The position numbers were made by a program, and so were the translations under genes. Below, one piece after another: positions 48,361-58,572 of a DNA stretch of 64,000 bases. Numbering within the stretch: position 1 is the stretch's first letter; the number at the start of each line of letters is the position of its first letter. The DNA is from Mermis nigrescens (taxonomy: Eukaryota; Nematoda; Enoplea; Mermithida; Mermithidae), in the NCBI GenBank assembly GCA_036768485.1, contig JAVLUZ010000154.1, positions 39,738,851 through 39,802,850 of the forward strand, written 5' to 3'. The notes under the pieces were generated by a model. That model made no database searches. It had not been told where the DNA came from and saw only the letters and a list, made by a program, of their open reading frames with translations.

Positions 48361-48410
48361 GAACATTGTAAAAAGGTTTTAAAGTACTAAGAACGAATTT
48401 CAAACCAAAA

Positions 48411-48749
48411 ATGGAAGAATTGAGAGAAATCAAAAAATTGCCATTTACTGAAGGAGAAGATAAGCCCTATGCGAGGTTGATTAGACCGCCTATAGAGATA
48501 TGTGGTAGAAATCTGGAGCGCCCCATGTTCCCCCTGATGATTCACCTCTGCTACTTTTGTCAGAAAAATAGTTCTGAAAGGAATTTTTTCGAAACAAATG
48601 CAGGCAGGTGGTACTTCAATATACAAATGTGCCCCAGGTGCTGTGAATTCAATAGGGCCATGCAAGAAGCAGGGCAGTGAGTGCTGAAGCGCTACACCGA
48701 GCAACAGGCCGAGGCGGAAAAGGAAAGGCTGCTTACTAAAAGTCTATAA
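48411..48749 (+). pseudogene. Small zinc-ribbon-like Polinton gene with an internal stop
   Basis: The open frame gives 89 residues to TGA at 48678, then the same frame continues as a charged helix (YTEQQAEAEKERLL) to TAA at 48747. CYFC and CPRCC pairs about 28 residues apart could bind zinc. The terminal TAA overlaps the next promoter box. Function is unknown; DNA or protein binding is an inference from the Cys pairs. Confidence 0.6.
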
Positions 48750-48753
48750 ATAA
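48742..48753 (+). promoter_or_regulatory. GTCTATAAATAA promoter box
   Basis: Lies 42 bp before the ATG at 48795 and overlaps the stop codon of the previous gene. Confidence 0.65.
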
Positions 48754-48794
48754 GGGCACGCGTCAGGTATATTTTATATGTTAAAGCAACTACC

Positions 48795-49121
48795 ATGTCT
48801 TCTCCTGGCGAACTAGCATATCATCATTTTGTTCAAAGGCTTGTTGAAAAAGCAAGCAACCGCTACTTGAGCGTCAGAAATGTTCAAAACATAGGCTCGT
48901 GTTTCTGGGGATTCATGAGCAAAGAGTTTAAATGAGAGCAACGCGAAAGTGATAAATGCAACGCGTTCTGGGTCTTTGCGCAAAATATAAAGCAAACAAT
49001 TCTGAATAAAGATATTGATGCTATATGTAGTCTATGGTCTCCGTTTGACATAAATGGAAAAAATATGTGGGAGAATTTGTACAAAAATTGTATTGTCTAT
49101 CACATAAATTGTGTGCTGTAA
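48795..49121 (+). pseudogene. Small NLW/NLY Polinton gene, second copy
   Basis: ATG-started frame of 109 codons with one in-frame TGA at 48933. The C-terminal part (ICSLWSPFDINGKNMWENLY) aligns with FNLWEFLSPEAKFYYANLY of the 50.2-kb gene, spaced similarly from the start. It is the most diverged of the paralogues. Function is unknown. Confidence 0.55.
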
Positions 49122-49135
49122 TGTTAATAAATAAA

Positions 49136-50083
49136 TAAAAAAGAAAAAAACAGAAGTGGATAAAATACTGAAAAAACTGTACTATGATCTGCAAAGCAGG
49201 TTCACTGGCGTCAACCAACTTTACACTTGCGTCAAAAGGATTTGCCCCGCTGCCAAGTTCGAACAGGTAAAAGCATGGCTGGAAAAACAACCTACCTACA
49301 CTTTACACAAACCCTCATTCAAGCGTTATTCTTGAAACAAAGTCCTAGTGAGCAGCATAGACGAGCAGTGGCAAGCGGATTTAATCGATTTGCAATCCCT
49401 AGCCGACCATAATGAAAATTTTAAGTACTTACTCAACTGTATAGACATTTTCTCAAAGTACGCATGGTCCGTGCCCCTAAAAAGCAAAAATTCTAAAGAC
49501 ATTGATGAGGCTTTTAAAACAATTTTTGCATATCGCAAACCCTACAAGCTGCAAACGGATGTGGGCAAAGAATTTGTAAATAACGAGTTTCAGAAATTTT
49601 TGAAATCAGAATCTGTAGATTTTTTTACGACTAAAAGCGAGATGAAGGCATCTGTAGTAGAGCGTTCCAATAGAATACTCAAAGAACGCATGTGGAGGTA
49701 TTTTACTAAAAACAACATGCACAAGTATACTGACATTTTACCAAAAATTATGAAGAATTACAACAATTTGTTTCATAGAACAATAGGTACGTGTCCAGCA
49801 AATGTGACGGCTAAGTACAAGCGTGAAATATTAAACAGAGCATTCCGTCTTATGGGCGATAATCAAACTGAATTCAAATTCGAAATTGGCAACAAAGTCA
49901 GAATAAGTAAAGTGAAGCGTACGTTCGAAAAGGGTTCTGGCCCAATTGGACCGAGGAGTATTTTTTAATTAAGGAAAGATATGCTAGAACCCCGCCTGTC
50001 TATGTTTTAGAAGATCAAATGGGCGAAAAACTAGATAGTATTTTTTACGAGCCCAAACTGCAAAACATTATTGAAAAATTATA
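49136..50083 (+). pseudogene. Polinton retrovirus-type integrase
   Basis: DDE integrase that would insert the element into host DNA. The frame starts near 49136 without an ATG and shows LKKLYYDLQSRFTGVNQLY, the usual Polinton integrase N-terminus. It has one TGA at 49333, then an open 206-codon core: WQADLIDLQ (first Asp), LQTDVGKEF (second Asp) and VVERSNRILKERMW (Glu). A frameshift near 49935 separates the C-terminal SH3/chromo-like end, which stops with TAA at 50081-50083. About 315 codons, normal for the family. Confidence 0.9.
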
Positions 50084-50175
50084 AAAACAAGAAAAAGAGG
50101 CGCAAAAACTGATTATTTGGTATGCTGGAGGGGCTACCCGCCAAAATTTGATTCATGGGTTTCTAATGTGCTAAA

Positions 50176-50187
50176 AGTATAAATAAC
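50176..50187 (+). promoter_or_regulatory. TATAAATA promoter box
   Basis: AGTATAAATAAC, 29 bp before the ATG at 50216. Confidence 0.6.
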
Positions 50188-50215
50188 AATTTTGTCTCTT
50201 GTGAATTTTAAAAAA

Positions 50216-50533
50216 ATGGAGGTTGGACAGTGTTTTTTCAATCATACTTTGCACCGTTTGTCTCAATACACGTACTTTTCTGATGCCGCACTCGGCGAGT
50301 ATTTTAGGCCAAAAATGAGCAAACAATATAGGCAAACATTACTAGAAATTGATGAACACGCCGTTTAGTGCTTTTCAAAGTATATAAGAAAATATTTACA
50401 AAGAGGCGAACTGAGCACGCTTTTCAATTTATGGGAATTTTTAAGCCCAGAGGCCAAATTTTATTATGCAAATCTTTACATAAAAAAGCTCAATGAGCAC
50501 ATCACCTCATCCATGATAAACATTCTAATCTGA
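50216..50533 (+). pseudogene. Small NLW/NLY Polinton gene, third copy
   Basis: Frame of 106 codons with a single in-frame TAG at 50366. Best preserved member of the family: ALGEYFRPKMSKQYRQTL and FNLWEFLSPEAKFYYANLY. Probably helical and soluble. It lies between integrase and penton. No known domain recognised. Confidence 0.65.
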
Positions 50534-50536
50534 AAA

Positions 50537-50548
50537 CTATAAATAAGC
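50537..50548 (+). promoter_or_regulatory. TATAAATA promoter box
   Basis: ACTATAAATAAG, 28 bp before the penton ATG at 50576. Confidence 0.6.
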
Positions 50549-50575
50549 AAAATAACTATAAAGTTAAAGATAAAA

Positions 50576-51340
50576 ATGGACAATTTTTCATCTGGACCAC
50601 ATGAATTTAGCTTAATTTTTGTTTCTACGGACAAAAATGTCATCAAACAAGACAATTATACATTTTTTCTAACTAAACCCCTCGAGTTCTCTTGCAAATA
50701 GGAGGTAGCTGTAACACAATTTATATGTCATTCCCCTTTTGGCCACACTAATCGCATTTTGTACACGTCGCCTGACAATCCGGATCAAAAACACGGCTGT
50801 CAAATGTTTATGTTTCTAAGCCAATGGTTTTGCGGTGGTGTAAAGTCCTTCGTAGACGCGGTCAATAGCTCCATCCCTTCAAATTTAAAACAGCATTTAG
50901 GTATTAGCATAGATCAAGACGGGTATGCGTATTGAATATTAGCAATACACAGATTAAATTTAAGGATAATGATTATTTAACCAACACACTAGGATTTGAT
51001 GCGAACAATTTTTATCCTAGCACTTTTCCTACAAAAGCTTTAAAGATTAAAAGCTCACACAAAATTAGTATTCCACAACCGCTTTTTCATTTAGAGGTAG
51101 ATTTTACGGTGCCTATAATTTACGGGTCGTATAATCGACAAATTGTATACACAGACGTATTTGGAACCGTGCCTGGCTTAGCACTCTATATAAATACAGC
51201 AAACCAACTTACTGTCGTATAATTAAAAGCTACATATCATCCATAAATTTATCCATAGAAGATATAAATAGTAATTTCATCAAACTTAAGGAACCACTTT
51301 TAATAAAATTTTACTTCCGAAGAGTGAGTTTAATATAGAA
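50576..51340 (+). pseudogene. Polinton minor capsid (penton) protein
   Basis: The ATG at 50576 starts MDNFSSGPHEFSLIF. The frame has a TAG near 50699 and shifts at about 50930 into the open frame 50932-51222 (LGFDANNFYPSTFPTKAL, YGSYNRQIVYTDVFG). It shifts again to a C-terminus ending RFYFRR-like, KFYFRRVSLI, before TAG near 51338. Length and position just upstream of the capsid gene match the single-jelly-roll penton of Polintons, which forms the fivefold vertices. Confidence 0.75.
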
Positions 51341-51342
51341 AA

Positions 51343-51558
51343 ATGTCTTATCAACCATTTGATATTAAAGAAAACTTCTAGCTCTTTTGTTGGGCTCACC
51401 TCGCCTACAGCGGGCCCGCAGAAAAAAGAAAGGCTAGTAAGAAAAAGAAGCCAGATCAGTCGGGCGAGGGAAAGAAAAAGTCTATAAATAAGGCTAAAAC
51501 TAAACAAAAAACAAACTTATGTCAATCTTATGCCTTACAAAACTATGCCAAAACATAA
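51343..51558 (+). pseudogene. Small Lys-rich Polinton gene
   Basis: ATG-started frame MSYQPFDIKENF, an in-frame TAG at 51379, then a strongly basic part (RKASKKKKPDQSGEGKKK). A GATATAAATAG box lies at 51261. The basic tail suggests nucleic-acid binding, comparable in role to small core proteins near capsid genes of related elements; this is inference. The tail overlaps the capsid promoter box. Confidence 0.4.
51480..51492 (+). promoter_or_regulatory. GTCTATAAATAAG promoter box for major capsid gene
   Basis: Lies 38 bp before the ATG at 51530. Confidence 0.65.
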
Positions 51559-52783
51559 CATTGACTTTGAGCAGCATACATCGGTCATCGGCAAAAACGA
51601 AATCGAATATTATCCAATAAGCCCTTTGATGAGTGGCGAGCCTATACAATTCGACGTGCCCAAAACCTTCACTCAAATGACTGATACGAATTTTCTCCTG
51701 AAAATAAGAGCTAAAATAGTACAAGGAGACGGTGCAGCACTAGCAGCAGATGTGAGAGTGGGACCTGCAAATCTAACATTACATGCACTTTTTAGAGATG
51801 TAGTTTTAAAAGCAAATGGAATTATTATAAATCAAGCAACAGGATGTTATTCCTACCGTGCTTACATTGAAACAGTTTACACTTATTCCTCTGCAGCTAA
51901 AAGTGGGGCAGTAGGTATTCCTTAGCTGTACTATAAAGATAAAGCAGGAAAGTTTAATGGGGTAGCAAAGGATATAAATCCGGGATTCAATGAACGAATG
52001 AAAAAATTTGAAAAAAGTGCCAAGGTTGAAATGGCGGGTAAACTTCACTGTGATCTTTTGCTTCAAAATAAATTAATCATTCCTGGGGTGCGATTTTTGT
52101 TAACTTTATTTCCTTCTCCTACTGCTTTTCATTTCCTATTGGAAACAGCTAATGCAAGCGAAAAATTTATAATTACGAAAATTATTCTAAAAGTCAGACG
52201 TGTGACCATTTCGAGTTCTGGTGTTTTAGCTATCGAACACTCGATGCAAAGAAAACCCGTAGAATACCCCGTAAGACACGCAGTTGTAAGAACAACGCAG
52301 TTAACAGTAGGTCAGACTCACTTATCAAACTATGTAGTACATAACGGGCAGATGCCCTGTTTAGTAATTTTCACAACTGTAGAAACTATAGCATTTACAG
52401 GAAATTACGTCGGAAATCTGTTCCTGTTTAATCATGGATCATGCGTTGCAGCACAAATTACAGTCTCCTCTACCATATTACCCTACCCAGTCAATGATTG
52501 ACCCATTTCTGAATTCACTGAGGATTATTCAAAAATTGTTTTCAGATAACGATAATGGAATAACCCTAGATGATTTTTTGACTAGCTGATATCATATTTT
52601 ACCGTTCAACTTTTCTACAGAGGACGGTGGCATTCCCCCAAAACCAACGCTGTAGTGACATTTAATGCGCATTTTGAGCCTAATGCTTTCGCCAATAATC
52701 AAACTGCTCTTTTTTATATTTTATGGGATAACACTATAAGTATTGACGAACACAAAAATATCTTACTGGATTTTATTCCGTAA
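51530..52783 (+). pseudogene. Polinton major capsid protein (double jelly roll)
   Basis: The ATG at 51530 starts the main capsid protein. The frame contains VIGKNEIEYYPISPL, GPANLTLHALFRDV and YRAYIETVYTYSSAAK, then an in-frame TAG at 51923. The same frame resumes (GFNERMKKFEKSAK, LHCDLLLQNKLIIPGV) to TGA at 52499. The C-terminal strands (VVTFNAHFEPNAF, ALFYILWDNTISIDE) follow in shifted frames to TAA at 52781. Polinton capsid proteins carry the same RAY.ETLLTY-type and FHFDLF.Q...LLPGV-type landmarks. About 418 codons as read. Confidence 0.88.
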
Positions 52784-53247
52784 GAACGTACGCCAGTCAA
52801 ATAAAGACCATCGTTGCTCTTGATCCAATTGCTTCGCGCTACTTCAAAGGCGTGTTTGCTTATGACAAAATGCTGAAGCAAAATTTTCAAATAAAGCATC
52901 AAATTTTTGTTATTGTAAATATTGTGCCAATGGCGCACACAAGTTTACATTGGATATTGCTGTTCCTCAAAAAGGGCAAAAAAATAATATTTTTAGATAG
53001 TTTAGCGCAAAGTCCATCTGTTTACAGCAAAAATTTTCAGAAAGCGGTATCGCATTTTTCGAAATTCTCCTCTTACCCACAGCAATGCGTTGCATTAAAA
53101 CACGCATTGCAGTCTAACAAGAGCAACACATGCGGTAAATACCGTATCTATTTTGCACACAAGCTATGCAGAGGGAAATCTATAAATACAATAGAAAACA
53201 AATTTTCAGCAAACAAAGTAGAAAACAATATAAAAATCAGTAAGTGA
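52770..53247 (+). CDS. Polinton adenain-like cysteine protease
   Basis: Open from about 52770 with no ATG in the conserved N-terminal part (TIVALDPIASRYFKGVFAYD), so the start is lost or upstream. The catalytic triad is visible: His in HTSLHWILL, Asp in IIFLDSL, Gln in YPQQC and Cys in SNTCGKY. It belongs to the adenovirus protease/Ulp1 fold and would mature capsid proteins. It overlaps the end of the capsid gene. The last 20 or so codons run past a promoter box and may not be part of the ancestral protein. Confidence 0.82.
53179..53190 (+). promoter_or_regulatory. TCTATAAATACA box inside protease end
   Basis: Candidate promoter of the ATPase gene, 135 bp before the ATG at 53325; further away than in the other genes, so less certain. 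Confidence 0.45.
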
Positions 53248-53324
53248 TTTAAAAGATTTTTTCATCAAAAAATTCCGATTTGTGTTCGATTAACTAAAGA
53301 TCAATTGTGTTTGTGTGCAGAAGA

Positions 53325-53981
53325 ATGGAAGAAATAAACAAAAACATCAATTATCTATGTAGTCCAAGCAAATTTTATAATTTTGGGGGCAACGGGGAGT
53401 GGGAAGACCGTTTGGCTCCTAAAACTATTGGCGGAATGGCCTTTTAAAGCAGAAAAGGGTAGAATGATCTATTTTTACAATGTATGGCAAACGCTTTTTG
53501 AACAATTTCTAGAAAAATTTCCCCAAATGAAATTTGTGCAAGGCTTATCTTTGGACGAGATCAAAAACGAGTGGTCATCAGAGCCAAACATGGTCAACGT
53601 CTGCATCTGCGATGATTTAGCGGACGTTGCCATAAAAAGCGATATTTTTGGAAGACTTTTCACCGTATATGGCCATCACAAAAATATGCTAAATTTCTTT
53701 TAAGCCAAAATCCCTTTTTTCGAGGGCCCCTTTCCACGACTACAAACCGCAACACGCGCTACTTTGTTTTAACAAAAATGCCTCACCTAAATGTCTTGGA
53801 TACGCTCAACAACCAGCTGTACGGCAACGGAGGACCGCTGAAACAGGTGTATTTGAAATTGATGCGCAAAAAGCCATATAATTATATTTTGATTGATGTT
53901 TTTACCGATCATATCCAGAACAGGCTGTGTTCAAATAACTTCAGCGACGAGCGTCCAATGATAATATGGAGACAGGTCTAG
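53325..53981 (+). pseudogene. Polinton genome-packaging ATPase (FtsK/A32 type)
   Basis: The ATG at 53325 reads 20 codons before a one-base shift just ahead of the Walker A motif GATGSGKT (53386-53409). Walker B appears as VCICDDLAD near 53605. A second shift near 53695 breaks the conserved QNPFFRGP-type segment, and the C-terminus continues (MPHLNVLDTLNNQLY, YILIDVFTDH) to TAG at 53979. About 218 codons, the size expected of the ATPase that pumps DNA into the capsid. Confidence 0.88.
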
Positions 53982-53987
53982 AGAAAA

Positions 53988-53999
53988 TATATAAATAGT
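53988..53999 (+). promoter_or_regulatory. ATATATAAATAG promoter box
   Basis: Lies 30 bp before the ATG at 54030. Confidence 0.55.
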
Positions 54000-54029
54000 T
54001 ATTTTATAGAACAAAAAAATGAAAAAAAC

Positions 54030-54353
54030 ATGAAAGCAAAGCAAGAAATTGAAATAAGCGAGCCATATTTCAAACTACTTAGTGAGAAGAGTTTAAAAAA
54101 GAACCTGAAAAATTTGTTAATTCAGCAGGCACTGCCGAAATTTTATTCAGTCCTCACTCAGACTACGCGCCACTTATTAAACAGCAGCTTCTGTGCCAAG
54201 AATCCAGACTTTTGTAAACGATTTGAGAATAGCTTATATTTACTCGCACTACCTAGCACTCGTCTAAAAGATAAACAAAAGGTTTTAGAAAGCGAATTGT
54301 CTGAATTCATAGCTGAACTTTTTGGAGCACTGAGAAAAGCCATTTCAAAATGA
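54030..54353 (+). CDS. Unknown Polinton gene, 107 aa, intact
   Basis: Uninterrupted ATG-to-TGA frame, helical and charged (SLKKNLKNLLIQQALPKFY, LSEFIAELFGALRKAISK). It lies directly downstream of the ATPase with its own TATA box, and its stop overlaps the next start (ATGA). No family was recognised. Confidence 0.7.
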   Translation: MKAKQEIEISEPYFKLLSEKSLKKNLKNLLIQQALPKFYSVLTQTTRHLLNSSFCAKNPDFCKRFENSLYLLALPSTRLKDKQKVLESELSEFIAELFGALRKAISK

Positions 54354-54619
54354 ACGTACGCAAGATGTATGTAGTCCCCAAAGAATTATATAATTTGTTA
54401 ATAAAAAGATCTAAAATTACGGAAGATCCTATTGTTGCAGCGCAAGTAAAAACCAAAAAAGAAAAGAGTAAAGTTTTGCGTTCTAGGAAAGGCAACCGCA
54501 ACAAAAAGCTAAGAGCGTTAGCTGATATTGGACACAACACAAGCAATACGTACTTGAGGATGTTACGCCCAATGTATATGAGGACTGTTGGTGAAGAGAA
54601 ATTACTGGTTTTTCTTTAA
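54350..54619 (+). CDS. Unknown basic Polinton gene, 89 aa, intact
   Basis: The start overlaps the previous stop by four bases, suggesting translation of both from one mRNA. The product is very basic (KTKKEKSKVLRSRKGNRNKK in the middle), consistent with nucleic-acid binding. No family recognised. Confidence 0.7.
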   Translation: MNVRKMYVVPKELYNLLIKRSKITEDPIVAAQVKTKKEKSKVLRSRKGNRNKKLRALADIGHNTSNTYLRMLRPMYMRTVGEEKLLVFL

Positions 54620-54715
54620 TTTTATTTTACGAAAAAAATAAGAGCAGATCAAAAGAAATGAGCTGATTAAGCGCGATATAGATATAAGTATACAATTGGG
54701 GTGAACAAGAATAAA
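54620..54715. other. Polinton sequence up to Gypsy-C insertion point
   Basis: AT-rich linker without a gene; ends AGAATAAA at the LTR edge. The insertion's target duplication could include ATAAA, but the other flank could not be matched. Confidence 0.5.
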
Positions 54716-55488
54716 TGACAGGTGCAGATTCAAAATAAGTCGGAGCGAAAAGTTAACTTACGGTTAACAGACGGGCGACGGAAAATATACGATCAAAATT
54801 CGGCGCGACTACTATCGAACTGGACCGGCGAACGCAGAGTTAGAACTGAACGACTTCTATTAGCGGTCATCGGCTTTTATTCCCTGCTATTAGGCGGTGT
54901 TTTACGCTTATCTTTTTGACCTTTTGTGGTCAGCTTGTTGTGATCGTAGTTAAGCTCACTGCAGGCTAGAGATGAAAGTCTTTTAGCATGTATGCTTTTG
55001 ATTGTTCCGCTTATTACCCATCTCATAATCTTATTGAAGGTAGTCATAACTGATGAGTCACCTGTAGGTCATTTGAGGTCAATGAGAAAATATTTATGAT
55101 ATTCTGAGTTGAGTTAATGCTAACTTGAGACATTGGGTAAATATTTATGAGTTTAAAACTACGTTTAATTCGGTAGTTTCTGGTTTTTGCCGGTTTTTAG
55201 GTATGTGAGCTTGATTGAAAGTAATTGATCAACAAAATTCCTTCATGCGGAATTCGCCCTTTAGGCAAATATTTAGAATTTTAAAATCTTTTGGGGTAAA
55301 CAGTACTCTGGGTCAGCAGGTAAATATTTTTGCAAATTCGTAACGCCAAAATTGATATGGATAAATAACGCGCAGTTATAACATTAAAAGTACCTATGCT
55401 TTTATCCTGCTTTACAAAGTAAATTAGCGTACGGAAGTACATATATTACGAAAGTAAAATTAAAAGTTAAAATTCACTCTGTGTGACA
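54716..55488 (-). repeat. Gypsy-C 3' LTR (773 bp)
   Basis: On the minus strand it begins TGTCACACAG and ends GCACCTGTCA, giving TG...CA ends with five-base TGTCA/TGACA inverted tips. It directly follows the polypurine tract. The partner LTR is not in the window. Confidence 0.85.
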
Positions 55489-55498
55489 CGCTCTCTCT
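55489..55498 (-). promoter_or_regulatory. Gypsy-C polypurine tract
   Basis: AGAGAGAGCG on the minus strand immediately before the LTR start, preceded by a T-run; primes plus-strand DNA synthesis in LTR elements. Confidence 0.75.
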
Positions 55499-55506
55499 AA
55501 AAAAAA

Positions 55507-56775
55507 TCAAATGTCCTCGTTTGATTTTTGAGTGGTTGTACTTCGTAAGTAATAGCTGTGCTTCGGGAGTTGTGTTGGCTGTTGAGTGATTGTTCGTAAG
55601 GGCTTGATTGTTTCTGAGCTTGGACTTTCTTCCATTTCTTGATTGTTGCGAACAAAATATTTCTTTGTGCGGTTTACATGGATAGTAGTTGTTTTTCCGT
55701 TCCCAAGATCAATTTGTATATTTGGGTATTGGATTTCTGTGATTCGAAAAGGTCCTAAGTATTTTGGTAGGAATTTTCTGGGGGTTCCTCGTGAAATTGT
55801 TTCGTTTTCTAATAATATCATGTCATTAATGTGATAAATGGTATTCTGAGCTTTGCTATCATAAAGGGTTTTATATCGTCTTTGCGATGATTCAATTTGT
55901 CTCTGGACTCTATTCAGAGATTCGGAAAAATGCTTTTTAACTTCTAAATCATATGACTCAGCATCAATAAGGTAAAATGGTTTGTTATAATTCAAAACCG
56001 TATCAATAGGAAGTTTGGGGATTCTACCGTACATGAGTGAAAAGGGGCTATAGCCTGTTGTTTCGTTTTCATGGATATTTGTGGCAAATACGGCGTATGG
56101 TAGGTGTTCATCCCAGTCTGTCTTGTTTGATTCAAGATACATTCGTATACGGGTGGCCAAGGTTTGGTTTGCTCTTTCTACCTCGCCATTGGCAATTGGG
56201 TGATAAGCTGTGGTATGAATTTTTTGTGTCTTAAAAATCTGAGTGATATCTGCCATAAGTTGTGAGGTGAAATCGCTTGCTCTATCTGACTGTAATATTT
56301 AGGGAGCTCCATGACGGCATACTATCTGTGTAACAAATAGTTTTGCAATTGTTTGTGTGGTTATATCCGGAGTAGCATAAGCTTCAATATATTTCGTAAA
56401 ATAGTCAATGAATACGACAATGTATTTATTTCCGGATTCTGTAAGGCTTAGTGGACCCATGCAGTCTACTGCAATGCGCTCAAATGGTCCTGTAGAGGTG
56501 ATTGGCTTTAGATTAGCTACAATCTTTTTCCGGGTTGCTTTGTTTTTCTGACATTTGTGGCAGGTTTTGCAGTATTCAATTATGTCTTTTTTCATACCTT
56601 TCCAGTAGTATTTATGAGAAATTAAGGAAAATGTTTTCTTGGCTCCAAAATGTCCAGCAAATGTATCGTCATGATGAGTATATATGATGAGATTTTTTAG
56701 TTTTTGGGGAATTACGATTTTCTTCATGCCATCAATTAATTTAAAGAGTGTTTGATTTTCTACTGAGTAGTCCAT
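55507..56775 (-). pseudogene. Gypsy-C integrase
   Basis: The zinc domain shows an HHCC arrangement (YTHHDDTFAGHFG...CKTCHKCQ). The core has RIAVDCMGPL with the first Asp, LQSDRASDF with the second, and HPIANGEVERANQ with the Glu, so all catalytic residues are present. One in-frame TAA at 56297-56299 sits just before the second Asp. The C-terminal part (LGPFRITEI) ends at 55507 beside the polypurine tract. Confidence 0.9.
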
Positions 56776-57260
56776 TCCGAGTTCGTTTTTCGTAAAAAGG
56801 TTTTTAATTCTGTGTCTTCTATTTGGAGATCACTAATGTCAATTTTTGGGTATTCGTCATTATGATTTTCGTCATTATCTATATAGCGGTTAGTAAGAAT
56901 TTTATATGGTTCATTTACCAACTTATTATCGTCAATATCAAAGTAAGATATTTCACTTTGATTTGGGAATCGTGAAAGGGCATCGGCATTTTGATTCTTA
57001 TTTCCTTTTCTCGGTTTCACGGTGATTTTGGTTCCTGCTAAAGCGAGTCCCCATCGGGCAATTCTAGAGGAAGGATTCGGTTTCTCTAAAACGCCTTTGA
57101 CAGCAGTGTGATCTGTTTCTATTATTACTTCTTGTTGATATAAATAGGGGCGAAAATATTTAACGAATTCCACTACGGCTAGGGTTTCTAGTTCTGTTAC
57201 TGGGTAATTTTTCTCAGCATTTTTTTAATGCTCTACTGGCATAAGCCACTGGATTTTCCA
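56760..57260 (-). pseudogene. Gypsy-C RNase H
   Basis: The continuation of RT after a one-base shift in an A-run near 57225. The open frame 56760-57173 includes VIIETDHTAVKGVL and NKNQNADALSRFPNQSE, RNase H landmarks. The N-terminal RNase H Asp (LQTDASYDGIGAVLSQ) lies in the RT frame. It ends by frameshift into the integrase frame. Confidence 0.88.
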
Positions 57261-58557
57261 AACCGTCGTCTTGGATTTGAGACAATACTGCACCTATGCC
57301 GTCGTAACTGGCATCTGTTTGTAGTATAAATATTTTCTTGAAATCGGGATGTTTTAGGATCGGTGGGTGAATTAATTTTCTTTTCAATTCTTCGAATGCA
57401 CATTCTTGTTCGACTTCCCATGTGAATTGTCGTCCTTTTCTCAATAATTTATTCAACGGTTCGGCAAATCGTGAACAACTTGGGATAAACTTTCGATAAT
57501 ATGATATCAACCCAAGGAACGATTTAATTTCTCTCGTATTCTTTGGCCTCGGGAAATTTTTAACTGCATTTATTTTTGTATCATCTGGAAGAATTCCATT
57601 CGCCGATATTTTATATCCTAGATATAAAGTTTCTTCATAGGAGAATCTGCATTTTGAAAGACGTAGCTTCATCTTGGCTTCGTCCAGTCGCGATAGAATT
57701 TGTTCTAATCTTTCTAAAAGTTCATCATGGTCTTTACCAAAAATTAAAACATCATCAAGATAGACTAAACAGATATTCCACTGTAGACCTGATAAGATAA
57801 TATCCATCAGTCGAGAAAAAGATGCAGGTGCATTGCACAAACCAAAAGGGAGATAATTAAATTCGTATAGGCCTATGGGTGTTATGAAAGCAGTTTTCTC
57901 TTTGTCAGGTTCTCTTATGGGGATTGAAAAGTACGCATTAGCTTGGTCTAAAGTAGTGAAATATTTCATGCCTTTTAGAGTATCAAGAATGTCATCTATT
58001 CGTGGTAAAGGATAAACATTTTTCTTTGTTATTTCATTTAATCCTCTGAAATCGATGCACATTCGATGTTTTCCGTCTTTCTTTCTGACGAGAACAACAT
58101 TTGTGGACCAGGGTGAAGAACTAGGTCGGATTATTCCTTTAGCTTCAAGATTCTTCACTTCATTGCTTATGGTTTCTTTTTCTTTAGGGGCTGTTCGAAA
58201 AGGGTACTTTCGGACTGGAGCATTATTGCTCGTATCAATTGGATGCTCGATTAAGTTGGTCTTTCCTGAATCTGTTTCATCATGAGCGTATAAATTAGGG
58301 AATTTTTGTAATATCGTTATTATTTTGCGTCGCTCATCAGGTAACAAATCTTGTGAGATGTTAGCATTTTCTTCTATCCAATCATTAATATCATTAATAT
58401 TGAATATTTGTGGTTTTTCTGTGGTTCCAGATGAATTCGTATATGTTTGTATTGTCCCGAGATGTGTATTTCGGAACATTTTTATACTATATGGCCTTGG
58501 GTTCATGATTTGCACCAGTATAAGGCTTTTATAAATGGTGCATATTGCATGAGCCAT
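57214..58557 (-). CDS. Gypsy-C reverse transcriptase
   Basis: A 447-codon open frame with IDTSNNAPVRKYPFR, SSPWSTNVVLVRKKDG, RMCIDFRGLNEIT, YPLPRIDDILDTL, YFTTLDQANAYF, LPFGLCNAPASF and the intact active site CLVYLDDVLIF. After the polymerase it covers the thumb, connection and start of RNase H. It is part of a longer polyprotein whose upstream linker (58573-58960) is in the same strand. Confidence 0.93.
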   Translation of the reverse strand: MAHAICTIYKSLILVQIMNPRPYSIKMFRNTHLGTIQTYTNSSGTTEKPQIFNINDINDWIEENANISQDLLPDERRKIITILQKFPNLYAHDETDSGKTNLIEHPIDTSNNAPVRKYPFRTAPKEKETISNEVKNLEAKGIIRPSSSPWSTNVVLVRKKDGKHRMCIDFRGLNEITKKNVYPLPRIDDILDTLKGMKYFTTLDQANAYFSIPIREPDKEKTAFITPIGLYEFNYLPFGLCNAPASFSRLMDIILSGLQWNICLVYLDDVLIFGKDHDELLERLEQILSRLDEAKMKLRLSKCRFSYEETLYLGYKISANGILPDDTKINAVKNFPRPKNTREIKSFLGLISYYRKFIPSCSRFAEPLNKLLRKGRQFTWEVEQECAFEELKRKLIHPPILKHPDFKKIFILQTDASYDGIGAVLSQIQDDGLENPVAYASRALKKC

Positions 58558-58572
58558 TTGTAGGTGTTTATC

